64,000 nucleotides of DNA from Rhodoblastus sp963828185. GTDB lineage: Bacteria > Pseudomonadota > Alphaproteobacteria > Rhizobiales > Beijerinckiaceae. The stretch is from contig CAWHDV010000012.1 of the NCBI GenBank assembly GCA_963828185.1, forward strand, positions 160,223 to 224,222, read 5' to 3'. The notes below the pieces were generated by a model. It saw nothing but the letters and a program-made list of their open reading frames with translations, was not told the origin of the DNA and searched no databases. The translations under genes were made by a program, and so were the position numbers. This document shows positions 45,189 through 54,595 of this stretch, one piece after another; positions within the stretch are counted from its first letter, which is position 1, and each line of letters begins with the position of its first letter.

Positions 45189-45908
45189 ATGGCATTGAAG
45201 ACGGTCGTCGAGGACATGTCCAATATCGCGCCCGACACGCGTCGCGAGATGTACTCCCTGTTCGAACGCTATTATGACGAAACAACCGAGGCGAGATTCC
45301 TTGATGATCTCCGCGACAAGGACGCCGCCTTGCTTATTCGGGATGAGGAGGACCAACTCTGCGGTTTCTCGACCCTTGCCGTTTACGCGACGTCCTGTCA
45401 TGGCCGGAAGCTCGCGGTGGTCTTCTCGGGCGACACGATCATTGATCGTGCGCATTGGGGCTCGCCGGCTTTCGCCTTTTCCTGGATTCGGCATATCGGG
45501 CGCATCGCCGCTCGGCAGCCGGACCTGCCGCTGTTTTGGCTTCTGATCGTCAAGGGTCACCGAACCTATCGGTTCCTGCCCACATTCGGCCTGGATTTCA
45601 CGCCGGACTGGCGGAGCCCGCCCGATCCGAGGTTGGAAAATCTCAAGCACGCGCTCGCGTCTGAAAAATTCGGGGACGCCTATGACAGAAACACCGGGAT
45701 CGTTCGTTTCGAGCCTTCGCGCGGCCATCTTTCGGCTGATCTGGCGCAAGTTTCCGCACGCGAGGCGCGGCGGCCGGATGTTCGTTTTTTCCTCGAACGC
45801 AATCCCGGCTATGTCGCGGGAGACGAAATGGTCTGCCTGTGTGAACTCAGGCCGGACAACATGCGCGACCTGACTCTTCGCCTGTTCCGGCAAGGTGTTG
45901 AGGCATGA
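45189..45908 (+). CDS. GNAT-like protein, first gene of the radical-SAM cluster
   Basis: 239 residues from ATG 45189; the frame extends to TTG 45162. 'EEDQLCGFSTLAVYATSCHG' followed by 'VVFSGDTIIDRAHWGSPAFA' recalls the core of an acetyltransferase fold, but the acyl-CoA loop is not clear. Function unknown. Its stop overlaps the start of the GH3-type ligase (ATGA), so it belongs to the operon. Confidence 0.65.
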   Translation: MALKTVVEDMSNIAPDTRREMYSLFERYYDETTEARFLDDLRDKDAALLIRDEEDQLCGFSTLAVYATSCHGRKLAVVFSGDTIIDRAHWGSPAFAFSWIRHIGRIAARQPDLPLFWLLIVKGHRTYRFLPTFGLDFTPDWRSPPDPRLENLKHALASEKFGDAYDRNTGIVRFEPSRGHLSADLAQVSAREARRPDVRFFLERNPGYVAGDEMVCLCELRPDNMRDLTLRLFRQGVEA

Positions 45909-47383
45909 GCTGGCGCCGACTTGTCGAGGCGGCGCAAGAGCCCGCGCGCGCGCTCGAACAAGCCATCGGCGATCCGCGCACAGCCCAGGTCGGCCTGCTG
46001 AAATCCATCCTGGCCGAAAATGCCACGACGGAATTCGGACAAAAACACGATTTCGCCAAGCTCCGGACCGCCGACGAGTTTCGCGCCGCCGTCCCGATCC
46101 AGCCTTACGACGCCTTCCGACCCCTGATCGAGCGGATCGCCAATGGCGAAAGCCATGTGTTGACCCGGGACCCCGTCATCGCCTTCGAGGAAACCGGCGG
46201 AACCTCTGGTGGCGGCAAGCTCATTCCCTACACGGCCCGCAGTCTCGCCGCCTTTGGCGCCGCTGTCCTGCCCTGGCTCGCCGATCTCGCGCGCCGTCGT
46301 CCAGCCGCCGTAGCCGGGTCGGCCTATGTCTCGATCAGCCCCGCCACGCGTTCGGCAAAATGCACGGCTTCAGGCATTCCCATCGGCCTCGCGTCCGAGG
46401 CGGCCTATCTCGGACAGGACCTGGCCGAGGCGTTTTGCGCAATCCTCGCCGTGCCGCCGCAGGTCGGCGCGATCCCCGACATGGAGGAATGGCGGCTCGC
46501 CACACTGTCCCATCTGGTCGAACGTGACGACCTTGGTTTCGTCTCGGTCTGGAGCCCGACCTTCTTCCTCGAACTGATCGAGGCGTTGCCAAGTCATGCT
46601 GACCGACTGGTCCTCAGCCCCGCCGCGCGAAAGAGGCTGGCTCAATATCTCAGCCGACCGGCTGCTGGCACAACTTGCCTCTGGCCGCGACTCGATACGA
46701 TTTCCTGCTGGACCGACGCTAGTTCCGCCGCCTTCGCCCGGCGACTTGCCTCGGCCTGCCCGCGGGCGGCGATCGAACCGAAAGGGCTGATGGCGACCGA
46801 GGCTGCTATCACTTTGCCCTGGGGCGGCGGCGCAGGCGGCATTCCGGCCCTGAACAGCGCCTATCTCGAATTCGCCGATGCAAACGGCAGGACGCGGCTC
46901 GCTGATGAATTGGCGGTCGGTGAAAGCCTGCGCGTCATCGTCACCACTGCCGGCGGCCTTTATCGTTATGACATGGGCGATCGCGTGCGCTGCGTCGGCC
47001 ATATCGGCGCGACGCCGCGCCTTGTGTTCGAGGGACGCGCCGATCTTGTCAGTGACATGGTTGGGGAAAAGCTGAATGAGGCTTTCGTCGCCAGAGCGCT
47101 GGCGGCGCTCGGAGTGGCGGCGGCGCTGGCGCCCCGGAGCGAGCCGAAACCGCACTACGAACTCTGGCTCGATGCGGAGCAAGCGCCTGAGCAGGCTGGT
47201 GAAAGGATCGACGCCGCGCTGCGCGGCAATCCGCAATACGCCTATGCGCGCGACCTCGGCCAGCTCGGTCCTGTCATCGCCCTCGCCAGGCCCGGCTTTT
47301 CAGCGCGACGCAACGAGGAGCGCGCCCGCGCCGGGTGGAGGCTGGGAGACATGAAACCCGCTGCGATTGTGCTAGAAGGATAA
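45905..47383 (+). CDS. GH3 (auxin-responsive family) acyl-adenylating enzyme
   Basis: 492 residues of the plant-type GH3 family in the ANL superfamily, which joins carboxylic acids to amines through an acyl-AMP. ATP-binding segment 'FEETGGTSGGGKLIPYT' lies at ~residue 95, 'IEPKGLMATEAAITLPWGGG' follows near 290, and 'YRYDMGDRVRCVGHIGATP' with 'FEGRADLVSDMVGEKLNEAF' is the hinge and C-terminal lid. Bacterial members occur in biosynthetic clusters. Likely activates a carboxylic acid intermediate here and is coupled to the GNAT-like gene. Confidence 0.88.
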   Translation: MSWRRLVEAAQEPARALEQAIGDPRTAQVGLLKSILAENATTEFGQKHDFAKLRTADEFRAAVPIQPYDAFRPLIERIANGESHVLTRDPVIAFEETGGTSGGGKLIPYTARSLAAFGAAVLPWLADLARRRPAAVAGSAYVSISPATRSAKCTASGIPIGLASEAAYLGQDLAEAFCAILAVPPQVGAIPDMEEWRLATLSHLVERDDLGFVSVWSPTFFLELIEALPSHADRLVLSPAARKRLAQYLSRPAAGTTCLWPRLDTISCWTDASSAAFARRLASACPRAAIEPKGLMATEAAITLPWGGGAGGIPALNSAYLEFADANGRTRLADELAVGESLRVIVTTAGGLYRYDMGDRVRCVGHIGATPRLVFEGRADLVSDMVGEKLNEAFVARALAALGVAAALAPRSEPKPHYELWLDAEQAPEQAGERIDAALRGNPQYAYARDLGQLGPVIALARPGFSARRNEERARAGWRLGDMKPAAIVLEG

Positions 47384-47428
47384 AATTGCCGCTGGGTCAA
47401 ATTCGCGGACCTCCCGACAGGAATTGCC

Positions 47429-48760
47429 ATGAAGGTCGTGTTGATTTCGCCCAAGGGGCCGCTTTACCGCAGCAGCGGCGGCATTTTCAGGAAATCGCTG
47501 CGCTATCAGCCACTCACATTGACGACGCTCGCCGCCCTCGCGCCGCCCGAGTTGCATATGCAGTTTTCGCTCCACGACGAGGGCTCGGGCGATGCGCCGC
47601 TCGATCTGGACGCCGACCTGATCGGCCTCACCGTCATCACCGGCAGCGCCACGCGCGCCTATGAACTGGCCGACCATTACCGCTCGCGGGGACACAAGAT
47701 CGTGCTCGGCGGCCCGCATGTCACCCTCATGCCCGACGAGGCGCAGGCGCATGCCGACGCCATCTGCGTCGGCTATGCCGAAGAGAGCTGGCCGCAACTG
47801 TTGCGCGACTTCGCCGCCGGCGCGATGGCGCCGCGCTACACGCAGGCGCCCGGCTTTGAGCTCACCAACCTGCCTTTTCCGCGCCGCGACCTTCTGGACG
47901 GGCGCAATTATCTGACACAGGCGGTTTTCGAGGCGACGCGGGCCTGCGCGCATGATTGCGAATTCTGCGTCGCGCCCGCAGCTTGGGGACGCAAGCAATT
48001 CCAGAAACCCGTGGGTCATGTCATCGACGACATCAGGCGCGTCGGGGCGAAAAAAATCCTGTTCGTAGACCTGAACCTGATTTCCGACCGCGATTATGCG
48101 CGCGAACTTTTTTCGGCGCTGATTCCGCTGAAAGTTCGCTGGTTCGGCCTTGCGACCAGTCTGATCGGCCGCGATCGCGAATTGATGGAGCTTTTGGCGC
48201 GCAGCGGCTGCGCCGGTCTGTTGATCGGTTTCGAGAGCATCTCCCGCTCGGGGCTCAAAGCTGTCCGCAAGCGCTTCAACGATCCCTCGCGTTATGCGCA
48301 ATTGATCCTCGACCTGCACGCGCTGGGCGTCAGCATCCAGGGCTGCTTCGTCTTCGGCGGGGACGAGGATACCCCTGCCGTATTCGACGATACCGTCGAT
48401 TTCGTGCTGGAGACGAAAATCGACCTGCCGCGCTTCGCCATCCTCACCCCTTTTCCCGGCACACCGCTCCATACGCGGCTGGCGCGCGAAGGTCGCATCC
48501 TGACGCGCGACTGGGACCTCTATGACGGCCAGCATGTCGTTCACGCCCCCAAGGGCATGAGCGTGACCGAGCTGCAAGCTGGCCACGAGCGGGCTTGGCG
48601 GCGGGCGTATGGCTATGGCGCAATCCTGTCGCGGCTGCGCCATGCGGGAGCGCAAATGCCGCTCTCGCTCGCCGCCAATCTCGGCTACCGCTTTTACGCG
48701 CGCCATCTGCACACGCATTACACCTGCGATTGGCCTCAAGTGGCAAGTAAGGCGGCCTGA
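47429..48760 (+). CDS. B12-type radical SAM enzyme 1
   Basis: 443 residues. N-terminal B12-binding-like Rossmann domain (~1-140; 'KIVLGGPHVTLMPDEAQAHA'), radical SAM core with 'CAHDCEFC' at residues 173-180 for the [4Fe-4S] cluster, and 'GLLIGFESISRSGLKAVRKR' and 'FAILTPFPGTPLHTRL' as the family's later blocks. It is the most divergent of the four paralogues; it lacks the 'FFVDDN' loop and has 'ILFVDLN' instead. Substrate unknown. 45 bases after the GH3 gene. Confidence 0.92.
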   Translation: MKVVLISPKGPLYRSSGGIFRKSLRYQPLTLTTLAALAPPELHMQFSLHDEGSGDAPLDLDADLIGLTVITGSATRAYELADHYRSRGHKIVLGGPHVTLMPDEAQAHADAICVGYAEESWPQLLRDFAAGAMAPRYTQAPGFELTNLPFPRRDLLDGRNYLTQAVFEATRACAHDCEFCVAPAAWGRKQFQKPVGHVIDDIRRVGAKKILFVDLNLISDRDYARELFSALIPLKVRWFGLATSLIGRDRELMELLARSGCAGLLIGFESISRSGLKAVRKRFNDPSRYAQLILDLHALGVSIQGCFVFGGDEDTPAVFDDTVDFVLETKIDLPRFAILTPFPGTPLHTRLAREGRILTRDWDLYDGQHVVHAPKGMSVTELQAGHERAWRRAYGYGAILSRLRHAGAQMPLSLAANLGYRFYARHLHTHYTCDWPQVASKAA

Positions 48761-50115
48761 TGCGTCTGACGCTGATCCTTCCCGCCATCGGCAGAAAACC
48801 AGGCGCCTCATACATGCGCTCCTGGCAGATGGAGCCTTTGCCCATCGCCGCGCTGGCGGGGCTGACGCCGCCCGGCGTGGACATCGCCTTTTTCGACGAC
48901 CGGATGGAGGCGATCGATTTCGACCGCCACACTGATCTCGTCGCCATTCCCGTCGAGACCTATACCGCCAAGCGCGCCTACCAGATCGCCTCGGAATTTC
49001 GTCGCCGACGCGTTCCCGTGGTCATGGGCGGCTTTCACCCCACGCTGGCCCCCGAGGAGGTCGCCAATCATGCCGAAGCCGTGGTCATCGGCGAGGCCGA
49101 GGATGTCTGGCCGCAGCTGATCGAGGATGCGCGTTTCGGCCGGTTGAAAAAGACCTACAAGGCCTCAGCGCCGCCTGACATGGCGTCCATCCGCTACGAC
49201 CGCAGCCTGTTTCGCGGCAAAAGCTATCTGCCGATCCGGCTGGTGGAAACCGGCCGCGGGTGTCGTTTTCCCTGCGACTTTTGCGCGATCCAGAGCTTTT
49301 TCGAACGCACCGCGCGCCATCGACCTATCGAGGCCATCGTCGCCGAAATCGCCGCGCTGAAGACCGGCGCAAAGCTGTTCTTTTTCGTCGACGATAATTT
49401 CGCTTCCGACATCGCCCATGCCGGCGATCTCGCCGACGCCCTCGCGCCGCTGGGGATTCGCTGGGTGACGCAAATGAGCGTCAACGCCGCCCATGACGAA
49501 AATCTTTTGGCGCGTCTTTCTCGCGCCGGCTGCGTTGGCGTTCTGATCGGCTTTGAAAGTCTCGACGAGACCATCCTGCGGTCGATGCGCAAGACCTTCA
49601 ACACGATGAAGGGCGGCTATCCCGCGGCTTTGGACAACCTGCGGCGGCACAAGATCCGGGTCTACGGCACGTTCGTCTTCGGCTATGGGGAAACAAGGCC
49701 GGAGAGTTTTGTCGAGGCGGCGCAATTCGCCATCGACCAGCGTTTCTATATCGCGGCCTTCAATCACCTCACGCCCTTCCCGGGAACGCCGCTCTACGCG
49801 CGCCTGCTCGCCGAAGGCCGCCTGCTCTATGACAAATGGTGGCTCAACCCAGGCTATCGCTACAATGACTTGCCTTTCCGGCCGCTGGACGCAGAACCGG
49901 ACGCCATCCGCCAAGGCTGCCTTTCCGCACGAAAAACTTTCTACGGCTGGCGCAGCATCGGCCTGCGCGCACTCGATCGCGTGAACCGCGCGGACTCCCT
50001 GATGCTGCGCAATTTCCTGCCGATCAATTTCATGCACCGGGCGGAGCTTTCCGCCCGCGATCATTTTCCTCTCGGAGACCCTGAATGGCGCGGACAGCTG
50101 TTGCCCGCGCAATGA
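48760..50115 (+). CDS. B12-type radical SAM enzyme 2
   Basis: 451 residues, starting on a TGATG overlap with enzyme 1. 'VVMGGFHPTLAPEEVANHAE' lies in the B12-binding-like domain, 'GCRFPCDFCAIQSFF' (Cys 168, 172, 175) is the cluster site, then 'KLFFFVDDNFASDIAH' and 'VGVLIGFESLDETILRSMRK'. It is closest to enzymes 3 and 4. Family members such as hopanoid and bacteriochlorophyll methyl or ring-forming enzymes act on hydrophobic substrates; the one here is unknown. Confidence 0.92.
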   Translation: MRLTLILPAIGRKPGASYMRSWQMEPLPIAALAGLTPPGVDIAFFDDRMEAIDFDRHTDLVAIPVETYTAKRAYQIASEFRRRRVPVVMGGFHPTLAPEEVANHAEAVVIGEAEDVWPQLIEDARFGRLKKTYKASAPPDMASIRYDRSLFRGKSYLPIRLVETGRGCRFPCDFCAIQSFFERTARHRPIEAIVAEIAALKTGAKLFFFVDDNFASDIAHAGDLADALAPLGIRWVTQMSVNAAHDENLLARLSRAGCVGVLIGFESLDETILRSMRKTFNTMKGGYPAALDNLRRHKIRVYGTFVFGYGETRPESFVEAAQFAIDQRFYIAAFNHLTPFPGTPLYARLLAEGRLLYDKWWLNPGYRYNDLPFRPLDAEPDAIRQGCLSARKTFYGWRSIGLRALDRVNRADSLMLRNFLPINFMHRAELSARDHFPLGDPEWRGQLLPAQ

Positions 50116-51230
50116 CGCGGAGCTTCGAGAATGGCGATCTGGTTTTTTCCGTCGCGGACGATTTCGACGCGCCGGATATCCGCCGCTTGTTGCGCGAAAA
50201 TCCGCTCGGCGGCGCTTTCCAGATCACGCTGGAACGCGCGGAAAATCCGCTGCACGACGATTTTGGGCTGGCGCGGTCGAGCGCCTTCATCATTGCGCGC
50301 GAGCGCGCCTCGGGCGAAGCCGTCGGCCTGTGCGAACGCGTGACGCGCGACGCCTGGGTCGACGGCGCGATCCGCCCGCTGCCCTATCTCGGCGCCTTGC
50401 GCATCGCCGCCAACCACAGGCGCCGGATCGGTGTCTTGCGCGGCGGATTCGCGGCCCTGCGGCGCCTGGTCGAGCGCCATGACGAAGCGCCTTTCGCGCT
50501 GACCTCGATCACTTCAGACAACCTCCCCGCGAGACGGCTGTTGACGGCGGGGCTGCCCGGCCTGCCGCTCTATCACCCGGTTGGCGACTTTTCGACCTTT
50601 TGCATGCGCCCGAAACGCCAAAGGACAGCGCCGGAAATCTTTTCCGGGCGGCCTGAGGACCTGGCGGAACTGGCGTCGTTTTTGCGCGTCGCCAACGCCA
50701 ATTTCCAGTTCGCTCAGGTCTGGAGCGAAGACTCCCTGCGCAGCCTCGCCGCATGGGGCCTGCCGCCGGAAAATTTTTTGCTGGCGCGGCGAGGCGGAGA
50801 GATCGCCGGTTGCCTCGCGGTCTGGGACCAGACGCGATACCGGCAAATCGTGGTTCGCCGCTATCCCACGATCTTGAGCCGGATGCGTCCGCTGGCGAAT
50901 TTTTTCGGACCGCTCGCGGGAATGCCGCATTTGCCGCCAACCGGCGCGCCGCTTCGGCAATCGACGTTTTCCCATCTGGCGGTCGCCAATGACGATCCCG
51001 AACTTTTCCTGGCTCTGGTCGCCGCCGGTCTCGACCTCGCGCATCGGCTCGATTTTCTGGCGGCGGCGCTCGGCTTCGCCTCGGCCCGGGCCTGGCGCGA
51101 AATCCTGCTGCGCCGCCATCGCGCCCTCGAATATCGGACGAGCCTGTTTCTCGCCCATTGGCCCGAGGCCGCCGAAACTGTGAAATCATTGCAGGTTGGT
51201 CTGCCGCATCCCGATCTCGGGCTGTTGTGA
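50112..51230 (+). CDS. Two-domain GNAT-like protein
   Basis: 372 residues from ATG 50112 (ATGA overlap with enzyme 2; the in-frame ATG at 50085 is the alternative). The first half has 'LPYLGALRIAANHRRRIGVL' followed by 'ALTSITSDNLPARRLLTAGL', the V/R-x-x-x-R/G acyl-CoA loop pattern of acetyltransferases. The second half (~185-370) repeats the fold more loosely ('NFLLARRGGEIAGCLAVWDQ'). An acyl or aminoacyl transfer in the pathway is plausible. Confidence 0.7.
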   Translation: MTRSFENGDLVFSVADDFDAPDIRRLLRENPLGGAFQITLERAENPLHDDFGLARSSAFIIARERASGEAVGLCERVTRDAWVDGAIRPLPYLGALRIAANHRRRIGVLRGGFAALRRLVERHDEAPFALTSITSDNLPARRLLTAGLPGLPLYHPVGDFSTFCMRPKRQRTAPEIFSGRPEDLAELASFLRVANANFQFAQVWSEDSLRSLAAWGLPPENFLLARRGGEIAGCLAVWDQTRYRQIVVRRYPTILSRMRPLANFFGPLAGMPHLPPTGAPLRQSTFSHLAVANDDPELFLALVAAGLDLAHRLDFLAAALGFASARAWREILLRRHRALEYRTSLFLAHWPEAAETVKSLQVGLPHPDLGLL

Positions 51231-51231
51231 C

Positions 51232-52572
51232 ATGAAGCACATTACCTTCATTCGCCCCAATCTCGGCGCAGGCCGCTCATCCGACGCCATGACGCCGCTG
51301 GTCTTCGCCATCCTGCGCGCCCGCACGCCGGCCGAAATCGAAACCCTGCTGATCGACGAGCGCATCGAGGCCTTCGCGCCGGTCGCAACCGATCTCGTCG
51401 CCTTGACCGTCGAAACCTTCACCGCCCGCCGCGCCTATGAAATCGCCGATTATTTTCGCGCCCGGGGCGTGCCGGTCGTCATGGGCGGCCATCATCCCAG
51501 CATGGCGCCCGACGAGGCGCTCGAACACGCCGACTGCGTGGTGATCGGCGATGCGGAAGGCGCCTGGGAGCAAGTCCTCGCCGACGCCCAGGCGGGCAAG
51601 TTGCAGCGCCAGTACCGCAGTAGGCCATGGGTGGCCGCAGAAAGCCCTTTGGTGTTCGACCGCAGCATTTTCAAGGATAAAACCTATGCGCCCGTGTCGC
51701 TGGTGCAGGTCGGGCGCGGCTGCCGCTTCGCCTGCGACTTCTGCTCGATCCACGCCTTCTACGGGACGCGTCGCGAGCAGCGGACGCCCGAGCAGGTGGT
51801 CGCGGAAATAGCGACCTTGCCGCGCCATCGCCTGATCTTTTTCGTTGACGACAATCTCCTCGCCGGACGCGACCAGTTCATCGCGCTGATGCGCGCGCTG
51901 GTCCCGTTGAAGCGGCGCTGGTCGTGCCAAATTTCCATCGACGTCGCCCGCGACGAGTTCTTGCTCGACCTGATGCAGGCGGCCGGCTGCGCCATGGTGC
52001 TGATCGGCTTTGAATCGCTCGACAAGGCCAATCTGAAGCAGATGCGCAAGAACTGGAGCGGCGTGTCCGGCGCCTATGCGGACGTGATCGCGCGCCTCCA
52101 TCGGCGCGGCATGATGATCTACGCCGGCTTCGTCTTCGGCTATGACTCCGACACATCGGGCTCCTTCGACGCCGCCGCCCAATTCGCGCAAGAAAACGCG
52201 CTGGCCATCGCCAATTTCAATCCATTGACTCCCATGCCCGGCACCGGCCTCTACCAGCGGCTTGAGGCGGCGGGCGAACTGTTGCGGCCGCGATGGTGGA
52301 TCGACCCCGACTATCGCTACGGCGATCCGATCTTCGCGCCGAAAGGAATGAGGCTGCGCGATTTTTCCGACGGGCCGATGCGAGCCCGGCGCGCCTTCTA
52401 TGGCTGGCGTTCGATTCTTTCGCGCGCGACGCGAGGCCTTTGGCTCTGGCGAAAGCCCGTCAGCGTTGGCCTGATGTTGCTCGCCAATGTCATTTCCCGT
52501 CGCGAAATCCAACGCAAACATGCCGCCGCGCTCAGCGCCAGCCTGGTTTTGAGCGAGGAGAACCTCAGATGA
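51232..52572 (+). CDS. B12-type radical SAM enzyme 3
   Basis: 446 residues from ATG 51232, one base after the previous stop. 'PVVMGGHHPSMAPDEALEHA' in the N-terminal domain, 'GRGCRFACDFCSIHAFYGTR' with Cys 164, 168, 171, then 'RLIFFVDDNLLAGRDQFIAL' and 'AMVLIGFESLDKANLKQMRK'. The C-terminus ends 'RRAFYGWRSILSRATRG', nearly the same as in enzyme 2, a shared tail that may bind a partner. Substrate unknown. Confidence 0.92.
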   Translation: MKHITFIRPNLGAGRSSDAMTPLVFAILRARTPAEIETLLIDERIEAFAPVATDLVALTVETFTARRAYEIADYFRARGVPVVMGGHHPSMAPDEALEHADCVVIGDAEGAWEQVLADAQAGKLQRQYRSRPWVAAESPLVFDRSIFKDKTYAPVSLVQVGRGCRFACDFCSIHAFYGTRREQRTPEQVVAEIATLPRHRLIFFVDDNLLAGRDQFIALMRALVPLKRRWSCQISIDVARDEFLLDLMQAAGCAMVLIGFESLDKANLKQMRKNWSGVSGAYADVIARLHRRGMMIYAGFVFGYDSDTSGSFDAAAQFAQENALAIANFNPLTPMPGTGLYQRLEAAGELLRPRWWIDPDYRYGDPIFAPKGMRLRDFSDGPMRARRAFYGWRSILSRATRGLWLWRKPVSVGLMLLANVISRREIQRKHAAALSASLVLSEENLR

Positions 52573-53912
52573 AGCTGACCCTCGTCAAGCCGACCATCGG
52601 CCGTCCAACCCATAGTCTTTATGTCGACGAGGCGCGCATGGAGCCGCTCAATCTCGGCGTGCTGGCGGCGCTGACCCCGGCCGATGTCGAGGTCGTGATG
52701 CATGACGACCGCTGCGAGCCGATCCCCTATCATGAGGCAACCGATCTGGTCGCGATCACCGTCGAAACCTATACGGCGCGCCGCTCCTATGAAATCGCCG
52801 ACGAATATCGCCGGCGCGGCGTCAAGGTGGTGATGGGCGGCTTTCACCCGACCTTCGCGCCGGAGGAATGCGCCGCCCATGCCGACGCCTTGTTCGTCGG
52901 CGACGCAGAGACCGGCTGGGCTGACCTCGTCGAAGACGCGCGGCAAGGGCGGCTCAAGCGCCTCTATAGCGGCGCGCCGGGGCGGCCGCAGACCGGCGTG
53001 TTGACCCGCCGCGATATTTATGACGGCAAGGGCTACCTGCCTGTCAGCCTGTTGCAGTTCACGCGCGGCTGCCGCTTCGTCTGCGATTTCTGCGCGGTCA
53101 CCCGCTATTTCGACAGAAAACACCATATTCGCGCCATCGACGAAACCCTGCGCGAAATCGAAAGTCAAAATCGCCGGCTTCTGTTCTTCGTCGACGACAA
53201 TATCGCCTCCAACCGCGACGCGCTGAAAGACCTCTGCCGCGAATTGATCCCGCTGCGCCTCAACTGGGTCAGCCAGGCCTCGCTCGACGTGACGGCCGAC
53301 GCCGAATTGATGGGGCTCATGGCACAGTCCGGCTGCCTCGGCCATATCATGGGCTTTGAATCGATCACCCGAGCGAGCGTCAGGGAAGCGCGCAAGGCGC
53401 CCAACATGGGCAAATTCGACCAATATGCGACGCAGATCCGCATCCTGCGCGATTTCGGCTTCCAGACCTGGGCCGCTTTTACGCTCGGCTACGACCATGA
53501 TACGGTAGACTCCATTCGCCAGACGCTCGATTTCGCGCTGGAAAATCGTTTCACCTTCGCCGCCTTCAACATTTTAATGCCCTATCCCAACACCCCGCTC
53601 TACGACCGGCTCGCGCGCGAAAACCGCCACCTTTACGACGGCAAATGGTGGCTGCATCCGCAATACAGGTTCAACGCGGCGTCATTCGTTCCCGCGCGCA
53701 TGACGCCAGACGAACTCACCGACGTCTGCAACGAGGCGCGCCGCGAATTCAATCGCATACCCTCGCTGCTGTGGCGATTTTCCGATCTCAAGACCAACAT
53801 GCGCACACTCAATCGCATGCGCGCCTTCTGGCGCTTCACGCCGGTGTTCAGGCGCGAGGTCTTCAAGAAGCATGGCATGCTCTTCGGCCATTTCGGGCAT
53901 GGCCGCGCATGA
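52569..53912 (+). CDS. B12-type radical SAM enzyme 4
   Basis: 447 residues from ATG 52569, ATGA overlap with enzyme 3. 'VKVVMGGFHPTFAPEECAAH', 'TRGCRFVCDFCAVTRYFDRK' with Cys 168, 172, 175, 'LLFFVDDNIASNRDALKDLC' and 'GHIMGFESITRASVREARKA'. Enzymes 2-4 share architecture and length, so they probably arose by duplication and act in sequence or on different positions of one product. Confidence 0.92.
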   Translation: MKLTLVKPTIGRPTHSLYVDEARMEPLNLGVLAALTPADVEVVMHDDRCEPIPYHEATDLVAITVETYTARRSYEIADEYRRRGVKVVMGGFHPTFAPEECAAHADALFVGDAETGWADLVEDARQGRLKRLYSGAPGRPQTGVLTRRDIYDGKGYLPVSLLQFTRGCRFVCDFCAVTRYFDRKHHIRAIDETLREIESQNRRLLFFVDDNIASNRDALKDLCRELIPLRLNWVSQASLDVTADAELMGLMAQSGCLGHIMGFESITRASVREARKAPNMGKFDQYATQIRILRDFGFQTWAAFTLGYDHDTVDSIRQTLDFALENRFTFAAFNILMPYPNTPLYDRLARENRHLYDGKWWLHPQYRFNAASFVPARMTPDELTDVCNEARREFNRIPSLLWRFSDLKTNMRTLNRMRAFWRFTPVFRREVFKKHGMLFGHFGHGRA

Positions 53913-54595
53913 GCCGCTTTTTTCGCCTCTACGAAATTCTCGGGCCGCTGCTGCTGACGCCCTTGGCCCTTTGGGCCTGGCTCCGCCATTACCGGGGTGA
54001 CTGGGCGCTGGCGGGTCTAGCCGTGGCCATACCGATCCTGCATGCCTATATCGTTCCGGGAATCGGCACGAATGTGTTGAAGATGTGGGCCTTCACCACG
54101 AAATTCCGCATTGGGCGCTTCCGGCCACAGCACGGGTTCGTTTTCGGCGGGGCGACAGCGCTGATCACCCTGGCCTGCATCGGCGCGCCAAATTCCGCGC
54201 CGACACTTTTCACGATCCTGGCTTCCGCCGCCGGCGTTGGCGCCGTGCTGTTTTTCGTTAACTGGGTCTACGACGCTCTGGCGCTGAAGCACGGGGTGCT
54301 GGAGGTTTACAACCAGCTCTGGGCGGACGGCGCTGGCTCCTGGGCGGTGGCCGCCGAATATTCGATCTGGTTCTTCGGCCTGTTCGGATTTGTTTTCGGC
54401 GCGGGCTTGCGGATGGCTGAAGGCGTACTGCTGGCGGCGCCAAACGTCTGGCGCACTTTGGAAATTGGCGGCCTGCTGCTCGCGGCCACGGTCAGCTTGC
54501 CGACCCTCTGTTATGTCGCCGTCTCGAAAATCCGTCACGGTCACAGCGGCTGTCGTCCCTGCGTCCGGATGCCGAAGGAGTCGCCAAGCCCATGA
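53909..54595 (+). CDS. Polytopic membrane protein of the radical-SAM cluster
   Basis: 228 residues, ATGA overlap with enzyme 4. Hydrophobic helices at ~8-25, ~31-50, ~75-92, ~98-120, ~148-168 and ~178-198. No family is recognised. The hydrophobic nature fits a role in binding or moving a lipid-like product. ATGA overlap with the next gene. Confidence 0.72.
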   Translation: MSRFFRLYEILGPLLLTPLALWAWLRHYRGDWALAGLAVAIPILHAYIVPGIGTNVLKMWAFTTKFRIGRFRPQHGFVFGGATALITLACIGAPNSAPTLFTILASAAGVGAVLFFVNWVYDALALKHGVLEVYNQLWADGAGSWAVAAEYSIWFFGLFGFVFGAGLRMAEGVLLAAPNVWRTLEIGGLLLAATVSLPTLCYVAVSKIRHGHSGCRPCVRMPKESPSP

